Source: Cypionkella psychrotolerans
GTDB lineage: Bacteria > Pseudomonadota > Alphaproteobacteria > Rhodobacterales > Rhodobacteraceae
Assembly (NCBI RefSeq): GCF_001294535.1
Contig: NZ_LGIC01000034.1
Span: 1 to 64,000 of the forward strand
Length of the DNA stretch: 64,000 nt
Direction of reading: 5' to 3'
The notes beneath the pieces are model-generated. The model was not told where the DNA came from, did not search any database, and saw only the letters and a list, made by a program, of their open reading frames with translations. This document shows positions 35,054-43,066 of the stretch, one piece after another. A program made the position numbers and the translations under genes. The stretch's first letter is position 1; each line of letters begins with the position of its first letter.

Positions 35054-36001
35054 TCAGATCAGGCGGGGCCCCAGCTTACGATGGAAGGTGGCCCGGCTGA
35101 TGCCAAGGTCGCGGGCGGCGGCGGAGACGTTGCCACCGGCGCGGGCAAGGGCGCGCATCAGCACGGCGCGTTCGCCGTCTTCCAAGGTTTCATGCTCGAA
35201 ATGGCCCAGCACATCGGCGGCGGGACGGGGTTGGCGGGTCAGGTCGCCGGTCAGGCCAAGGTGGTGGCGGGCGGCGCGGGTGGCACCGATCACCAGATCG
35301 TCGTGATCGACGGCGAGCAGACCGCCCGGGGCGCGATCCCCCGGCACGAGCACCATACGGGCGGTGGGAAAGGCATCGCGGAAGGCTTGGGCTTCGATCT
35401 TTTGGGCAGTCTCGGTCACGGATTGGCTGATCAGCACCATGAAGCCTTCGGTCAGGTCGTTGCGGGCGGAGGAGACATCCAGCACCCCGGCGAGTTTGCC
35501 TTGCGGGCCGTAGATCGGGGCGCTCATGCAGGACAGGATGGTGTTGCGGGCAAAGAAATGTTGGTCGCGGTGGATGGTCACCACGCGCTCTTCGACCAAG
35601 CAGGTGCCGATGCCATTGGTGCCTTGCTCGGCTTCGGACCAGCGGGTGCCGGGCCAGAGCCCCCAGTCGGAGAAGACGGTGTCATCGACGGCAGCACCGC
35701 GACGTTCCAGGGGGACTCCATCAAGGTCGGCGAGGAGAACGCAGCAGCCGACGGCCCCAACGGCTTGGAACAGCCGATCAAGGCTCGGGGATGCGGCGCG
35801 GATCAGGGGGGCGGTGCGGTCGCGGGCGGCGGCGAGTTCTTGCGCGGTCATCCGGTCGGGTTGGCTGGGCTTGGTGGGGTCAAGGCCGTGCAGGCGGGCG
35901 GAACGGCTCCACGAGGCGACCACGGGGGACCGGGCAGCTTCGCCGCGGGCGAGGGCTGTCTCGATGGTGGTGAGGTGGTTTTCGGTGCCGCGCGGGATCA
36001 T
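35054..36001 (-). CDS. AcoR-like GAF and Fis-HTH regulator lacking the AAA+ domain
   Basis: 315 residues. The N-terminal part (ASWSRSARLHGLDP) and the GAF domain (VLLADLDGVPLERRG to APIYGPQGKLAGVLDVSS) are those of AcoR-type activators, and the C-terminus has a Fis helix-turn-helix (RALARAGGNVSAAARDLGISRATFHRKL). The roughly 230-residue sigma-54-interacting AAA+ module that normally lies between them, with its GAFTGA loop, is absent. It would therefore act on sigma-70 promoters or as a repressor. ATG at 36001 chosen; a GTG three codons earlier is possible. Confidence 0.82.
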   Translation of the reverse strand: MIPRGTENHLTTIETALARGEAARSPVVASWSRSARLHGLDPTKPSQPDRMTAQELAAARDRTAPLIRAASPSLDRLFQAVGAVGCCVLLADLDGVPLERRGAAVDDTVFSDWGLWPGTRWSEAEQGTNGIGTCLVEERVVTIHRDQHFFARNTILSCMSAPIYGPQGKLAGVLDVSSARNDLTEGFMVLISQSVTETAQKIEAQAFRDAFPTARMVLVPGDRAPGGLLAVDHDDLVIGATRAARHHLGLTGDLTRQPRPAADVLGHFEHETLEDGERAVLMRALARAGGNVSAAARDLGISRATFHRKLGPRLI

Positions 36002-36323
36002 GGGGGACACACCGGTCGAGGAGGTTGGACAGGTAGGAGTATGTCTCTTGTCGGGATTAATTCAAGTGTGGCGCGAGCACGTGGGCGTGTCCACGCGCGG
36101 CACTTTTTTCGGTCTTTATAAATCAATGGGTTACACGCGCTGATTCATGTCCTGTTAAGAATTGCGCGTATACGCGCCGTGGCTTTGGTCGTGCTATGGC
36201 GCGGGCACAAGATAGGGGCGCGCGCCGCTTGGGTCATCCTCTGTGTTTAAATATCCCCGCCGGAGGCTCTTTTGGTTGGCCGCAGATGCCTGCGGCGGGC
36301 GTATTTTTAAAAGAGAAAATCCT
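36002..36323. other. intergenic region: GCGCGTATACGCGC palindrome and a facing pair of repeat elements
   Basis: Between opgC's 3' end and the AcoR-like gene's 5' end. GCGCGTATACGCGC (36164-36177) is a perfect 14-bp palindrome in the putative promoter region of the AcoR-like gene. The rest holds the two repeat elements given separately. No gene is seen. Confidence 0.6.
36234..36315. repeat. inverted pair of GCCTCCGGCGGGGATATTT-type elements
   Basis: A minus-orientation copy (36234-36267) and a plus-orientation variant GCCTGCGGCGGGCGTATTT (36288-36315) face each other across 20 bases, so a transcript could form a long imperfect stem. It lies just beyond the opgC stop, which fits a 3'-end structure for the opg operon. 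Confidence 0.55.
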
Positions 36324-37466
36324 TTAGAGCGTGTCCGCGATCCGGGTCTGTTGCTGGCGCTTTTGGCCGTCACGCAGCCATGCCACGGCGTAGAGGATCA
36401 CCAAGCCGCCGCCGATCAGGGCGGTGTCGAGCAGGATGGAGGGCGGGTTCATCGCCTTGGTGACTTGCGCGATATACGCCAGCACGGTGCTGGTAGCGAA
36501 CACCGGCAGCGAGTGTTGGCCGAGCAGGATCAGACCGGACACCTTCGGGCTGTTGGCCACGGTTTTCAGCACGGGCAAGGCGCTGAGGGCATAGGCGAGC
36601 GCCAGAATGTGCAACAGGCGCGGCAGGAAGATGAAGCTTTTCTCGAACGAGGTGAACACCGCCGGGAAATAGGCGTATTCGTGCAGCAACCAGAGGGTAT
36701 GGCCGCCCCAATTCGCCACCCAGCCAATTTGCACCCAGAGGGCGGAGAGGATCAGAAACGCCCAAGCCAGTCGCAGCGGCCACTTGCGTACGGCCAACCA
36801 GCGGCGGTTTTGGCGGATGGCGATGCCGGTCAGCATCCCTGCAACAAACAGCACCTGCCACGAGAATGGGTTGAAGAACCAGCCGTTCGACAAGGGCCAA
36901 GTCGGCATGGTGAAGCGGGCCAGTCCCGCCACAAACCACATCAGCAACGAGCCCGCCATCAGCGCCCTAGGCCAGCGGACGGCCAGCGCCAACAGCGCCG
37001 GAGCCCAGAGCATCAGCACGACATAAAGCGGCAGGATATCGGCATAGGCGAACTGGTGGCCAAGGGTGGAGAGCGGCAGGGCAAAGCCATCCATATTCTC
37101 AAGCGCGGGGGCGATGTTGCGCTTGATCGCCATTTTGGCCACTTCGGAATCGTGCTGGGTGAAGACGAACAGCGCCAGGATGCAGGCCACGACCAGCACG
37201 TGCACCCACCACAGAGTGAAGGCGCGCTTCCACGGGCGCAAAGCCTCGGGCCAGCTTGCGCCGCGCAGGAACACCGCGCCATAGGCCAGCCCGGTGGCCA
37301 TGCCCGACATCAGCACGAAGCCTTCGGCGCCATCGGAAAAGCCGAAGTTGCGTGAGGTCAGATGCTCCCAGATCGTGCCGGGAATGTGGTTGATATAGAT
37401 CATCACCAACGCGATGCCGCGCAGCAGATCAATCCGGTAATCCCGGACGCGTGCAGGTTCAGCCAA
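36324..37466 (-). CDS. opgC: OpgC, succinyl modification of osmoregulated periplasmic glucans
   Basis: 380-residue acyltransferase-like membrane protein with about ten hydrophobic segments. The N-terminus RDYRIDLLRGIALVMIYINHIPG and the NFGFSDGAEGFVLMSGM motif are OpgC signatures. I place the start at TTG 37466 because GGAGG lies six bases before it. This overlaps the opgH stop by eight bases and implies coupling. In Rhodobacter sphaeroides OpgC adds succinyl groups to the glucan backbone. Confidence 0.9.
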   Translation of the reverse strand: MAEPARVRDYRIDLLRGIALVMIYINHIPGTIWEHLTSRNFGFSDGAEGFVLMSGMATGLAYGAVFLRGASWPEALRPWKRAFTLWWVHVLVVACILALFVFTQHDSEVAKMAIKRNIAPALENMDGFALPLSTLGHQFAYADILPLYVVLMLWAPALLALAVRWPRALMAGSLLMWFVAGLARFTMPTWPLSNGWFFNPFSWQVLFVAGMLTGIAIRQNRRWLAVRKWPLRLAWAFLILSALWVQIGWVANWGGHTLWLLHEYAYFPAVFTSFEKSFIFLPRLLHILALAYALSALPVLKTVANSPKVSGLILLGQHSLPVFATSTVLAYIAQVTKAMNPPSILLDTALIGGGLVILYAVAWLRDGQKRQQQTRIADTL

Positions 37467-39246
37467 GCTTGGCCTCCGCCAGCGGCGTGGCATTGGCGGC
37501 GGGGGCCGCGATCGACCATGCGGCAAGCACGGCATTATGGCGCGTCAGGATTGGCGGGATCGTGGTGTCTTCTGGCACCGGAAACGCATGAGGGCCTGCG
37601 GGATGGGAGGTCCACCAGATCAGCAGCGGTGCCGCCACCATCGGCAGCCCGACGGGCAACAGCCACAGCGTCAGCACCGGGGCCATCAGATGCGTGGCAA
37701 TCAAACCCGAAAGACCAAGCCAAGAGATCCAGCTTCCGGCGGCCCAAGCCTCGGTTATATCCAATCCACCATCCCCCCGGTTGTTCGGTGGCCAGCCACC
37801 GTCGCGTCCCAGAAGCACCTGTAAAACCGAACGGCTTTGGAAAGCCATCAGAATCGGCGCGATGAGCGAGGAAAGCCCCAGCTCGACCAGCATGGCGCGC
37901 AAGGATCCGCCGATGCCGCCAAAACCGCGCACGCGTCCGGTGAAGATGGCATCGAGCGCCACAAGCAGTTTCGGCATCACCAGAAGGCCGAAGACGCCGA
38001 CGGCAAGACCGATGGCTTTCGGGGTTTGGTCGTTGGGGAAGGTTGGGAACGGCCAGTTGGCCTCGGGGAAGTAATCGGGGATTTCGACCCAGTAGACGGC
38101 GGCAATCGAGGCCGCGATGAAGGCCAGCCAGATCAGGGGGGCGATATAGGCGAAGATGCCTTGGACAAAGACAAAGCGGCTCCATGGTTTCAGGCCGGGG
38201 GCTGTCAGCAGTTTGGCATGTTGCAGGTTGCCTTGGCACCAGCGGCGATCACGCTTGGCGTGGTCGATGATATTCTCGGGGCCTTCTTCATACGAGCCTT
38301 CAAGGTCATCATCCAGCCGCACCAGCCAGCCTGCGCGGGCGAGAAGGGCGGCCTCAACATAGTCATGGCTCATGATATGGCCGCCGAACGGGGCACGGCC
38401 CGGCAGTTCGGGCAGGCCGCAGCTTTCGGCCCAAGCGCGGATGCGGACGATGGCGTTGTGGCCCCAGAACGGGCCCGTGCGGCCTTGGGTGGCGGCGAGA
38501 CCGCGCGCGAAGATCGGCGAGTGGAAGCCAGCAGCGAATTGCATGGCGCGGCCAAAGCGGGTGGTGGCGCCGACGACACGCGGCAGGGTTTGCAGCAGGG
38601 CGAGTTTGGGGGCGGCCTCAATGCGGCGGATCATCTCAATGATGGTGTCGCCTTCCATCAGGCTGTCGGCATCGAGGATCACCGCGTAATCCCATGCCGC
38701 CCCCGAGGAGGCGATGAATTCTTCGATATTGCCGGCCTTGCGGCCAGTGTTTTTCTCGCGCCGGCGGTAGAACATCCGGCCTTCGCCGTTTTGACGGGCC
38801 AGCAGGCGGGCGAACCAGTGTTGCTCTTGCAGCGCGATCTTGTCGTCGCGGGTATCGGACAGCACGGCGAAATCGACTTGCGCGGCGATGTGGGTGGCTT
38901 GGATCGAGGCGTCCATCGCGGCGATGCGGGCGAAGGTGATGCGGGGCTCTTCGTTGTAGACCGGGACGATGACCACGGTACGACCCTTGATCGCCCCAGC
39001 GATGCGGGCGACCGCGGGGCGTTGGCGCGCGGTCAGGCCAAGGAGCGCTGTGGCCGCGCCCCAAGCCAGCCACCAAGTGGAGAAGAAGATCAGGGTGCTG
39101 CGCAGCACGTCCAGAAAGCCCACACCGTCCGCAGCGCCGTAGATCTGAAACACCATGCCAGCGGCTGCGGCGGCCAGAACACTGGCCGCGATCGCCAAAG
39201 CGCGGGCGCTGATGGTGCGGTCGCGGGAGGGGGCGTTTTGGGCCAT
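37459..39246 (-). CDS. opgH: OpgH, periplasmic glucan glucosyltransferase
   Basis: 595-residue inner-membrane family GT2 enzyme that polymerises glucose from UDP-glucose. TM segments at the N-terminus are followed by the catalytic domain: VVIVPVYNEEP, LSDTRDD, VILDADSLMEGD (DxD), GGHIMSHDYVEAALL and RRWCQGNLQH (the QxxRW-like motif in reversed wording). Further TM segments follow. It is shorter at the N-terminus than the enterobacterial protein. It sits between opgI and opgC in the same operon. Confidence 0.95.
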   Translation of the reverse strand: MAQNAPSRDRTISARALAIAASVLAAAAAGMVFQIYGAADGVGFLDVLRSTLIFFSTWWLAWGAATALLGLTARQRPAVARIAGAIKGRTVVIVPVYNEEPRITFARIAAMDASIQATHIAAQVDFAVLSDTRDDKIALQEQHWFARLLARQNGEGRMFYRRREKNTGRKAGNIEEFIASSGAAWDYAVILDADSLMEGDTIIEMIRRIEAAPKLALLQTLPRVVGATTRFGRAMQFAAGFHSPIFARGLAATQGRTGPFWGHNAIVRIRAWAESCGLPELPGRAPFGGHIMSHDYVEAALLARAGWLVRLDDDLEGSYEEGPENIIDHAKRDRRWCQGNLQHAKLLTAPGLKPWSRFVFVQGIFAYIAPLIWLAFIAASIAAVYWVEIPDYFPEANWPFPTFPNDQTPKAIGLAVGVFGLLVMPKLLVALDAIFTGRVRGFGGIGGSLRAMLVELGLSSLIAPILMAFQSRSVLQVLLGRDGGWPPNNRGDGGLDITEAWAAGSWISWLGLSGLIATHLMAPVLTLWLLPVGLPMVAAPLLIWWTSHPAGPHAFPVPEDTTIPPILTRHNAVLAAWSIAAPAANATPLAEAKLG

Positions 39247-39250
39247 CGGA

Positions 39251-39439
39251 TCAGCCGAGGCGGCGCAGGCCCGGGGCTACGGCCCAAAGCAAGCTGCGCA
39301 CGGACCGCATGAAGCTGCCCGGCGGTGCGGTCAGCACTTGCTTTGGCATGGCAAGGGCGGCGCGCGGTGGAGCCATCAGATCGGCCAGCGTGGCTTGCTT
39401 GGCTGCGGGCTTTGCCCCGGTTTGAATGGTCACGTTCAT
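39251..39439 (-). CDS. opgI: small opg operon protein (OpgI position)
   Basis: 62 residues, Ala/Pro/Leu-rich with a basic character (MNVTIQTGAKPAAKQATLAD at the start, RSVRSLLWAVAPGLRRLG at the end). Its ATG overlaps the opgG stop as ATGA and it ends four bases before opgH, so it is clearly translated within the operon. The Rhodobacter sphaeroides opgGIHC operon has a small gene at this position, which is why I use the symbol. The ADLMAPPRAALAMP segment could be a short linear interaction motif. Its function is unknown. Confidence 0.75.
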   Translation of the reverse strand: MNVTIQTGAKPAAKQATLADLMAPPRAALAMPKQVLTAPPGSFMRSVRSLLWAVAPGLRRLG

Positions 39440-41052
39440 GCATTCACCCATTGATAAAGCCAGTTTTCGGACAGTTTGCGGCCATATCCGGTGATATGAG
39501 CGCCCAATTCCACCGTGGCACCGGCGGTGGTGGAGACGTCCAGCACCAGACGCCAGAAATCGGTGCCGGGGATCTCAGACAGCGCCTGATGCGCGATTTC
39601 GCCACCGGAGATGGTGACGATGGCTTTGACCTCGGCCTCGGGTGGCAGCGCGGCGAGCAGGCCACCTTCGAAATCGACCACGAATTTACGGGTGCCATCG
39701 GTGTTGTCGACGCCCGAGACGCCGCCAATTCCGGCGCGGGTTTCTTTGACGAAGGCGATGTCAGCGTTGACATCAGCGGCCAAAGCGCCCCAGCGCAGGC
39801 GGTAGCTGAATTCCATCATCGTGCCGGGGACGGGTTTGGCCTCGGGCACCCAGAAAGTGACGATGTTATCGTTGACCTCTAGCGCGCTGGGGATTTCTAC
39901 CAAACGCACAGCACCTTTGCCCCAATCGCCCAAGGGTTCAACCAACAAAGACGGGCGGCGTTCGTAATGCGCGCCGGCGTCTTGGTAGCTTTCAAAGTTA
40001 CGGTCGCGCTGCATCAGCCCAAACGCGCGCGGGCTGGTTTCGGCGAAATACGATTCCGACAGGCGCGGCGGGTTGTTCAGCGGACGCCAGATATGGTCGC
40101 CATCGCCGCGATAGATCGCAAGGCCGTCGCTGTCGTGGACATTGGGGCGATAATCGTCGAAGGCGGCGCGGTTTTTTTCCGAGAACAGGAACATCGAGGT
40201 CAAAGGCGCGATGCCGATCTGATCGACCGCGTTGCGGAAGAACAACCGCGCGGTGACGTCGATTTCGGTCTCGGCCCCCGGGCGGATCACAAAGCGGTAA
40301 GCCCCGGTGCAGCTTTCGCTTTCGAGGGCTGCATAGACCGCGACTTCGCGGGCGAAGGGGGCCGGGGTTTCCAGCCAAAATTTCGAGAAACGCGGGAATT
40401 CTTCGGGTTTGCCAAGGCCGGTGTTGATCGCCAGACCACGCGCCGACAGACCATACGCGTTGTCACGACCCAAAGCGCGGAAATAGCTGGCCCCAAGGAA
40501 AGCCACGACTTCGTCGAACAGATCGGCGCGATTGAGCGGCGCGTTCAGGCGGAAACCTGCGACGCCCGGCAATGGCTCGTGTTTCGGCACACGGGCGGCG
40601 ACAAGGTCGTAATAGCGGAAATCGTCGGTCGAGAAGGTCATCGGACGGGCCATGCCGTCTTTTGTCTCAAACATCTGCACGGGTTCGGCGAACAGCCAGC
40701 CCAAATGGAAGGCCTGCACGTTGAAGCCCGCCTTCGGCCCGGCCCAGCGGCCACGATCCGGGTTGAACTGCACGGCTTGGTAATCGTCATAGCTGAAGGT
40801 CGTGAAGAAGCCTTCAACCTTGGCAGGGGCTTGATGCGGCGTGGTCGCCCGTTGCTGCATTGCAGCGGTGAGAATGTCGAAACTGAACGGCTCTGCGTTG
40901 ACGACTTTTGGGGTCGCCGCAGCGGGGGCTGCGGCGTCAGCCCAAGCGGCGTTGGACAGGCTTGTGCTGCATTGCAGCAATGCCGCCGTCCCCAGCAAAG
41001 CCAGGACAGAGCGGCGGTGAACGATCGCGGACAAACCCGGCTGACCCGGCAT
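39436..41052 (-). CDS. opgG: OpgG, periplasmic glucan biosynthesis protein
   Basis: 538 residues, exported. The signal sequence has a twin-arginine look (HRRSVLALLGTAALL) with a cleavage region near AAWADA. The mature protein begins the MdoG domain at FSFDILTAAM and includes FTTFSYDDYQAVQF and the RPSLLVEPLGDWG region. OpgG is required with OpgH for backbone synthesis or branching. AGGAGA precedes the ATG, and it is the first gene of opgGIHC. Confidence 0.93.
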   Translation of the reverse strand: MPGQPGLSAIVHRRSVLALLGTAALLQCSTSLSNAAWADAAAPAAATPKVVNAEPFSFDILTAAMQQRATTPHQAPAKVEGFFTTFSYDDYQAVQFNPDRGRWAGPKAGFNVQAFHLGWLFAEPVQMFETKDGMARPMTFSTDDFRYYDLVAARVPKHEPLPGVAGFRLNAPLNRADLFDEVVAFLGASYFRALGRDNAYGLSARGLAINTGLGKPEEFPRFSKFWLETPAPFAREVAVYAALESESCTGAYRFVIRPGAETEIDVTARLFFRNAVDQIGIAPLTSMFLFSEKNRAAFDDYRPNVHDSDGLAIYRGDGDHIWRPLNNPPRLSESYFAETSPRAFGLMQRDRNFESYQDAGAHYERRPSLLVEPLGDWGKGAVRLVEIPSALEVNDNIVTFWVPEAKPVPGTMMEFSYRLRWGALAADVNADIAFVKETRAGIGGVSGVDNTDGTRKFVVDFEGGLLAALPPEAEVKAIVTISGGEIAHQALSEIPGTDFWRLVLDVSTTAGATVELGAHITGYGRKLSENWLYQWVNA

Positions 41053-41402
41053 ATTCTCTCCTGCTCCCCGATTCGGGGAAAACTTAACGTAATTCGCAGG
41101 TTATCGGAAGTCGCGCCAGATGTCATGCTATGCAACCAAAGCAACCCTGCCATGCCGCAATCGCAAAGGAACCCGGACGCGATGCCTAGACCCAACCACG
41201 GGTTCAGATGGGGGAGGATGTACAAAAGGTCAATTCCAGATGTGTTAGCGGCCATCACAGGGTGGTGAGATGCGCGAGAAACTGCCGCATATAGGGGCAA
41301 ATCGTGCTGCAACTGCACATGGGGCGACTTTGTGGGGAGATTTGGTGGCTTTGCTGGCCCGGATTTTCGCGGGAGAATCGTGAAAGGCCGGGGTGAGCGG
41401 CG
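41053..41402. other. intergenic region upstream of opgG
   Basis: About 350 bases between the NicO-type gene's 3' end and opgG, presumably holding the opg promoter. A short perfect palindrome CCCCGATTCGGGG lies at 41066-41078, just before the opgG ribosome-binding site. Composition falls in the middle. I see no gene and no promoter boxes I would defend. Confidence 0.5.
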
Positions 41403-42350
41403 TTACAGCGCCTGCGTCAGCAGGGTCAGCGCGATAAGGGTGATCAGGCAGCCCGCCAATACCTCGACCCATGGTAAGATTTGCGCGACCCGGTGGAACG
41501 GCAGGTTGGCCAAGGCACCTTCGCGCGCCCAGACCGCCATGGCTGCGACAGCGATGGTGATCACCGCAGTGCCAAGCCCCATCGCAAAAGCACCGGCGAT
41601 GCCCGCCAGCGCGATGCCGAGTTGCCATGTCAGGATCAGTAGGAACAGCGCACCCGAGCAGGGACGCAGCGCCACACCGATGATCAGGGCGGCGCGGTCT
41701 TTCCAGTTGGTGGCGCGTTCGACTTCGGCGAGGCTGGGGCCGTGGGAATGGCCACAGCCGCAGTTGGCGTCGTGGTGGTGGTGATCGTGATGGGGATGCT
41801 CATGCGTGTTTGGTGGAGGCGTCGCGGTTTGTTGCCAAATTTTGCGCAGGCCGCGTGCTGCCAGCCAGAGGCCCACTGCCGCGATTGCCAATGTGCCGAT
41901 CGGGGCCATCACGTCTTGTGCGACATTCTGGGCGGCATCTCGGGTCCAACCCAAAGCCGCGACCCCGGCGTAGACCAAGGCCACTCCGACCAAGCTTTGC
42001 GCCAGACTGGCGGCAAGGGAAATGCTGGCCAGCGACCAGAACGCGACGCGACGGCCCATGCCGTAGCCGCCAATCAGCACTTTGCCATGGCCGGGCCCAG
42101 CGGCGTGCAGCACACCGTAACTGAAGCAAACCGCCAGCAGAGCGGCGAGCGCGCCAGGTTGGCCCTGTTTGATGGCGCGCACTCCGGCGGCAAGTTGGTT
42201 TTGGATTACATGTTGGGAATCGATCACCCAGCGTTCCAACACCAACAAGCCACCGGTCAACCAGAGGGCCAGCAGGATCAGCGCGAGCAGTGCGCCGACG
42301 CTCAGAAGGGTGCGTTTTAGTTTGGGCCGGATCACGACTGTGGGGGGCAT
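41403..42350 (-). CDS. NicO-family nickel/cobalt transporter
   Basis: 315-residue membrane protein of the RcnA/NicO superfamily with about seven TM segments. The metal-selectivity motifs are in TM2-like HAAGPGHGKVLIGGYGMG and in the later LIIGVALRPCSGAL. A cytoplasmic-loop-like His cluster (THEHPHHDHHHHDANCGCGH) precedes the second half. The GGAGG of its start site overlaps the end of the DUF1007 gene. The pair is probably a divalent-metal import or efflux unit. Confidence 0.88.
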   Translation of the reverse strand: MPPTVVIRPKLKRTLLSVGALLALILLALWLTGGLLVLERWVIDSQHVIQNQLAAGVRAIKQGQPGALAALLAVCFSYGVLHAAGPGHGKVLIGGYGMGRRVAFWSLASISLAASLAQSLVGVALVYAGVAALGWTRDAAQNVAQDVMAPIGTLAIAAVGLWLAARGLRKIWQQTATPPPNTHEHPHHDHHHHDANCGCGHSHGPSLAEVERATNWKDRAALIIGVALRPCSGALFLLILTWQLGIALAGIAGAFAMGLGTAVITIAVAAMAVWAREGALANLPFHRVAQILPWVEVLAGCLITLIALTLLTQAL

Positions 42351-42976
42351 ATGACCTCCATAGCTTCGGCGAAATCTGCGCCGAGTTCAGGATAGGCGGC
42401 TTCGGCATCTTGTGGCAGCGCGGCGATGGCGGCGTTGAGTTTGGCGCGTGCGGCATCAAGATTGGGCAGCACGGTGCGGGCGGTGCAATCTGCGGCGTTG
42501 GTCAGGGTGGTGCCGAGTTTCAGCGCATAGCTGATGTAGAGGGTGGGGTCGTAGACTTGGACCAGAAAGGGTTGCGTGATTTCAATGGGTTGGTCAAAGC
42601 TACGATAATGGGTGGAGAGGATCTTGGCGTCTTTATAATCGACGGTCCAATCCGAGGGCCCGGACAGCGGCAGAGATTGACCTGCCATTGAGGCATAGGT
42701 GTCACCGGGATAGCCTGCGTCCCAGTGCATGTCGAAGCCGTTGAGTTGGCTGGTTTCCTCTGGCGTCAAGTTGCCGTCGAAATCTGGATCGAGGCCCTTG
42801 TCGGTGATGATCTGCAACGAGGTCAGATCATCGTAGCTCCAAGTGATGCGGAGACCGGTGGCCCGGTGTTGGGCGTCGAAGATCAGCTCCAGCCCGGTGT
42901 CGATGAACACATGTGGGTGGGCTTGGGCGGTTTGCGACCAGCACAGCAATGCCATTGCCAAAATCAGCGGTTTCAT
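42332..42976 (-). CDS. DUF1007 periplasmic protein
   Basis: 214 residues with a clear Sec signal peptide (MKPLILAMALLCWSQTAQA). The mature end HPHVFIDTGLELIFD places two His residues at the N-terminus, as in other family members linked to Ni, Co or Zn transport. The YALKLGTTL and CTARTVLPNLDAARAKL regions are also typical. Its 3' end overlaps the NicO gene by 19 bases, so the two are expressed together. A periplasmic metal-handling role is inferred. Confidence 0.88.
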   Translation of the reverse strand: MKPLILAMALLCWSQTAQAHPHVFIDTGLELIFDAQHRATGLRITWSYDDLTSLQIITDKGLDPDFDGNLTPEETSQLNGFDMHWDAGYPGDTYASMAGQSLPLSGPSDWTVDYKDAKILSTHYRSFDQPIEITQPFLVQVYDPTLYISYALKLGTTLTNAADCTARTVLPNLDAARAKLNAAIAALPQDAEAAYPELGADFAEAMEVICPPQS

Positions 42977-43066
42977 CGCGGGCTCTCCGATGCTTCGCGG
43001 ACCCTAGAGAGATGGGTGGAAAAGGCCAATCCCGAAGCTGTAGGGTGGCTGATGTTTGCCACGCGG

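Noticed and set aside
34901-36121. Plus-strand open frame opposite the AcoR-like gene
   Set aside because: Gly/Ala-rich shadow; the minus strand encodes GAF and Fis domains.
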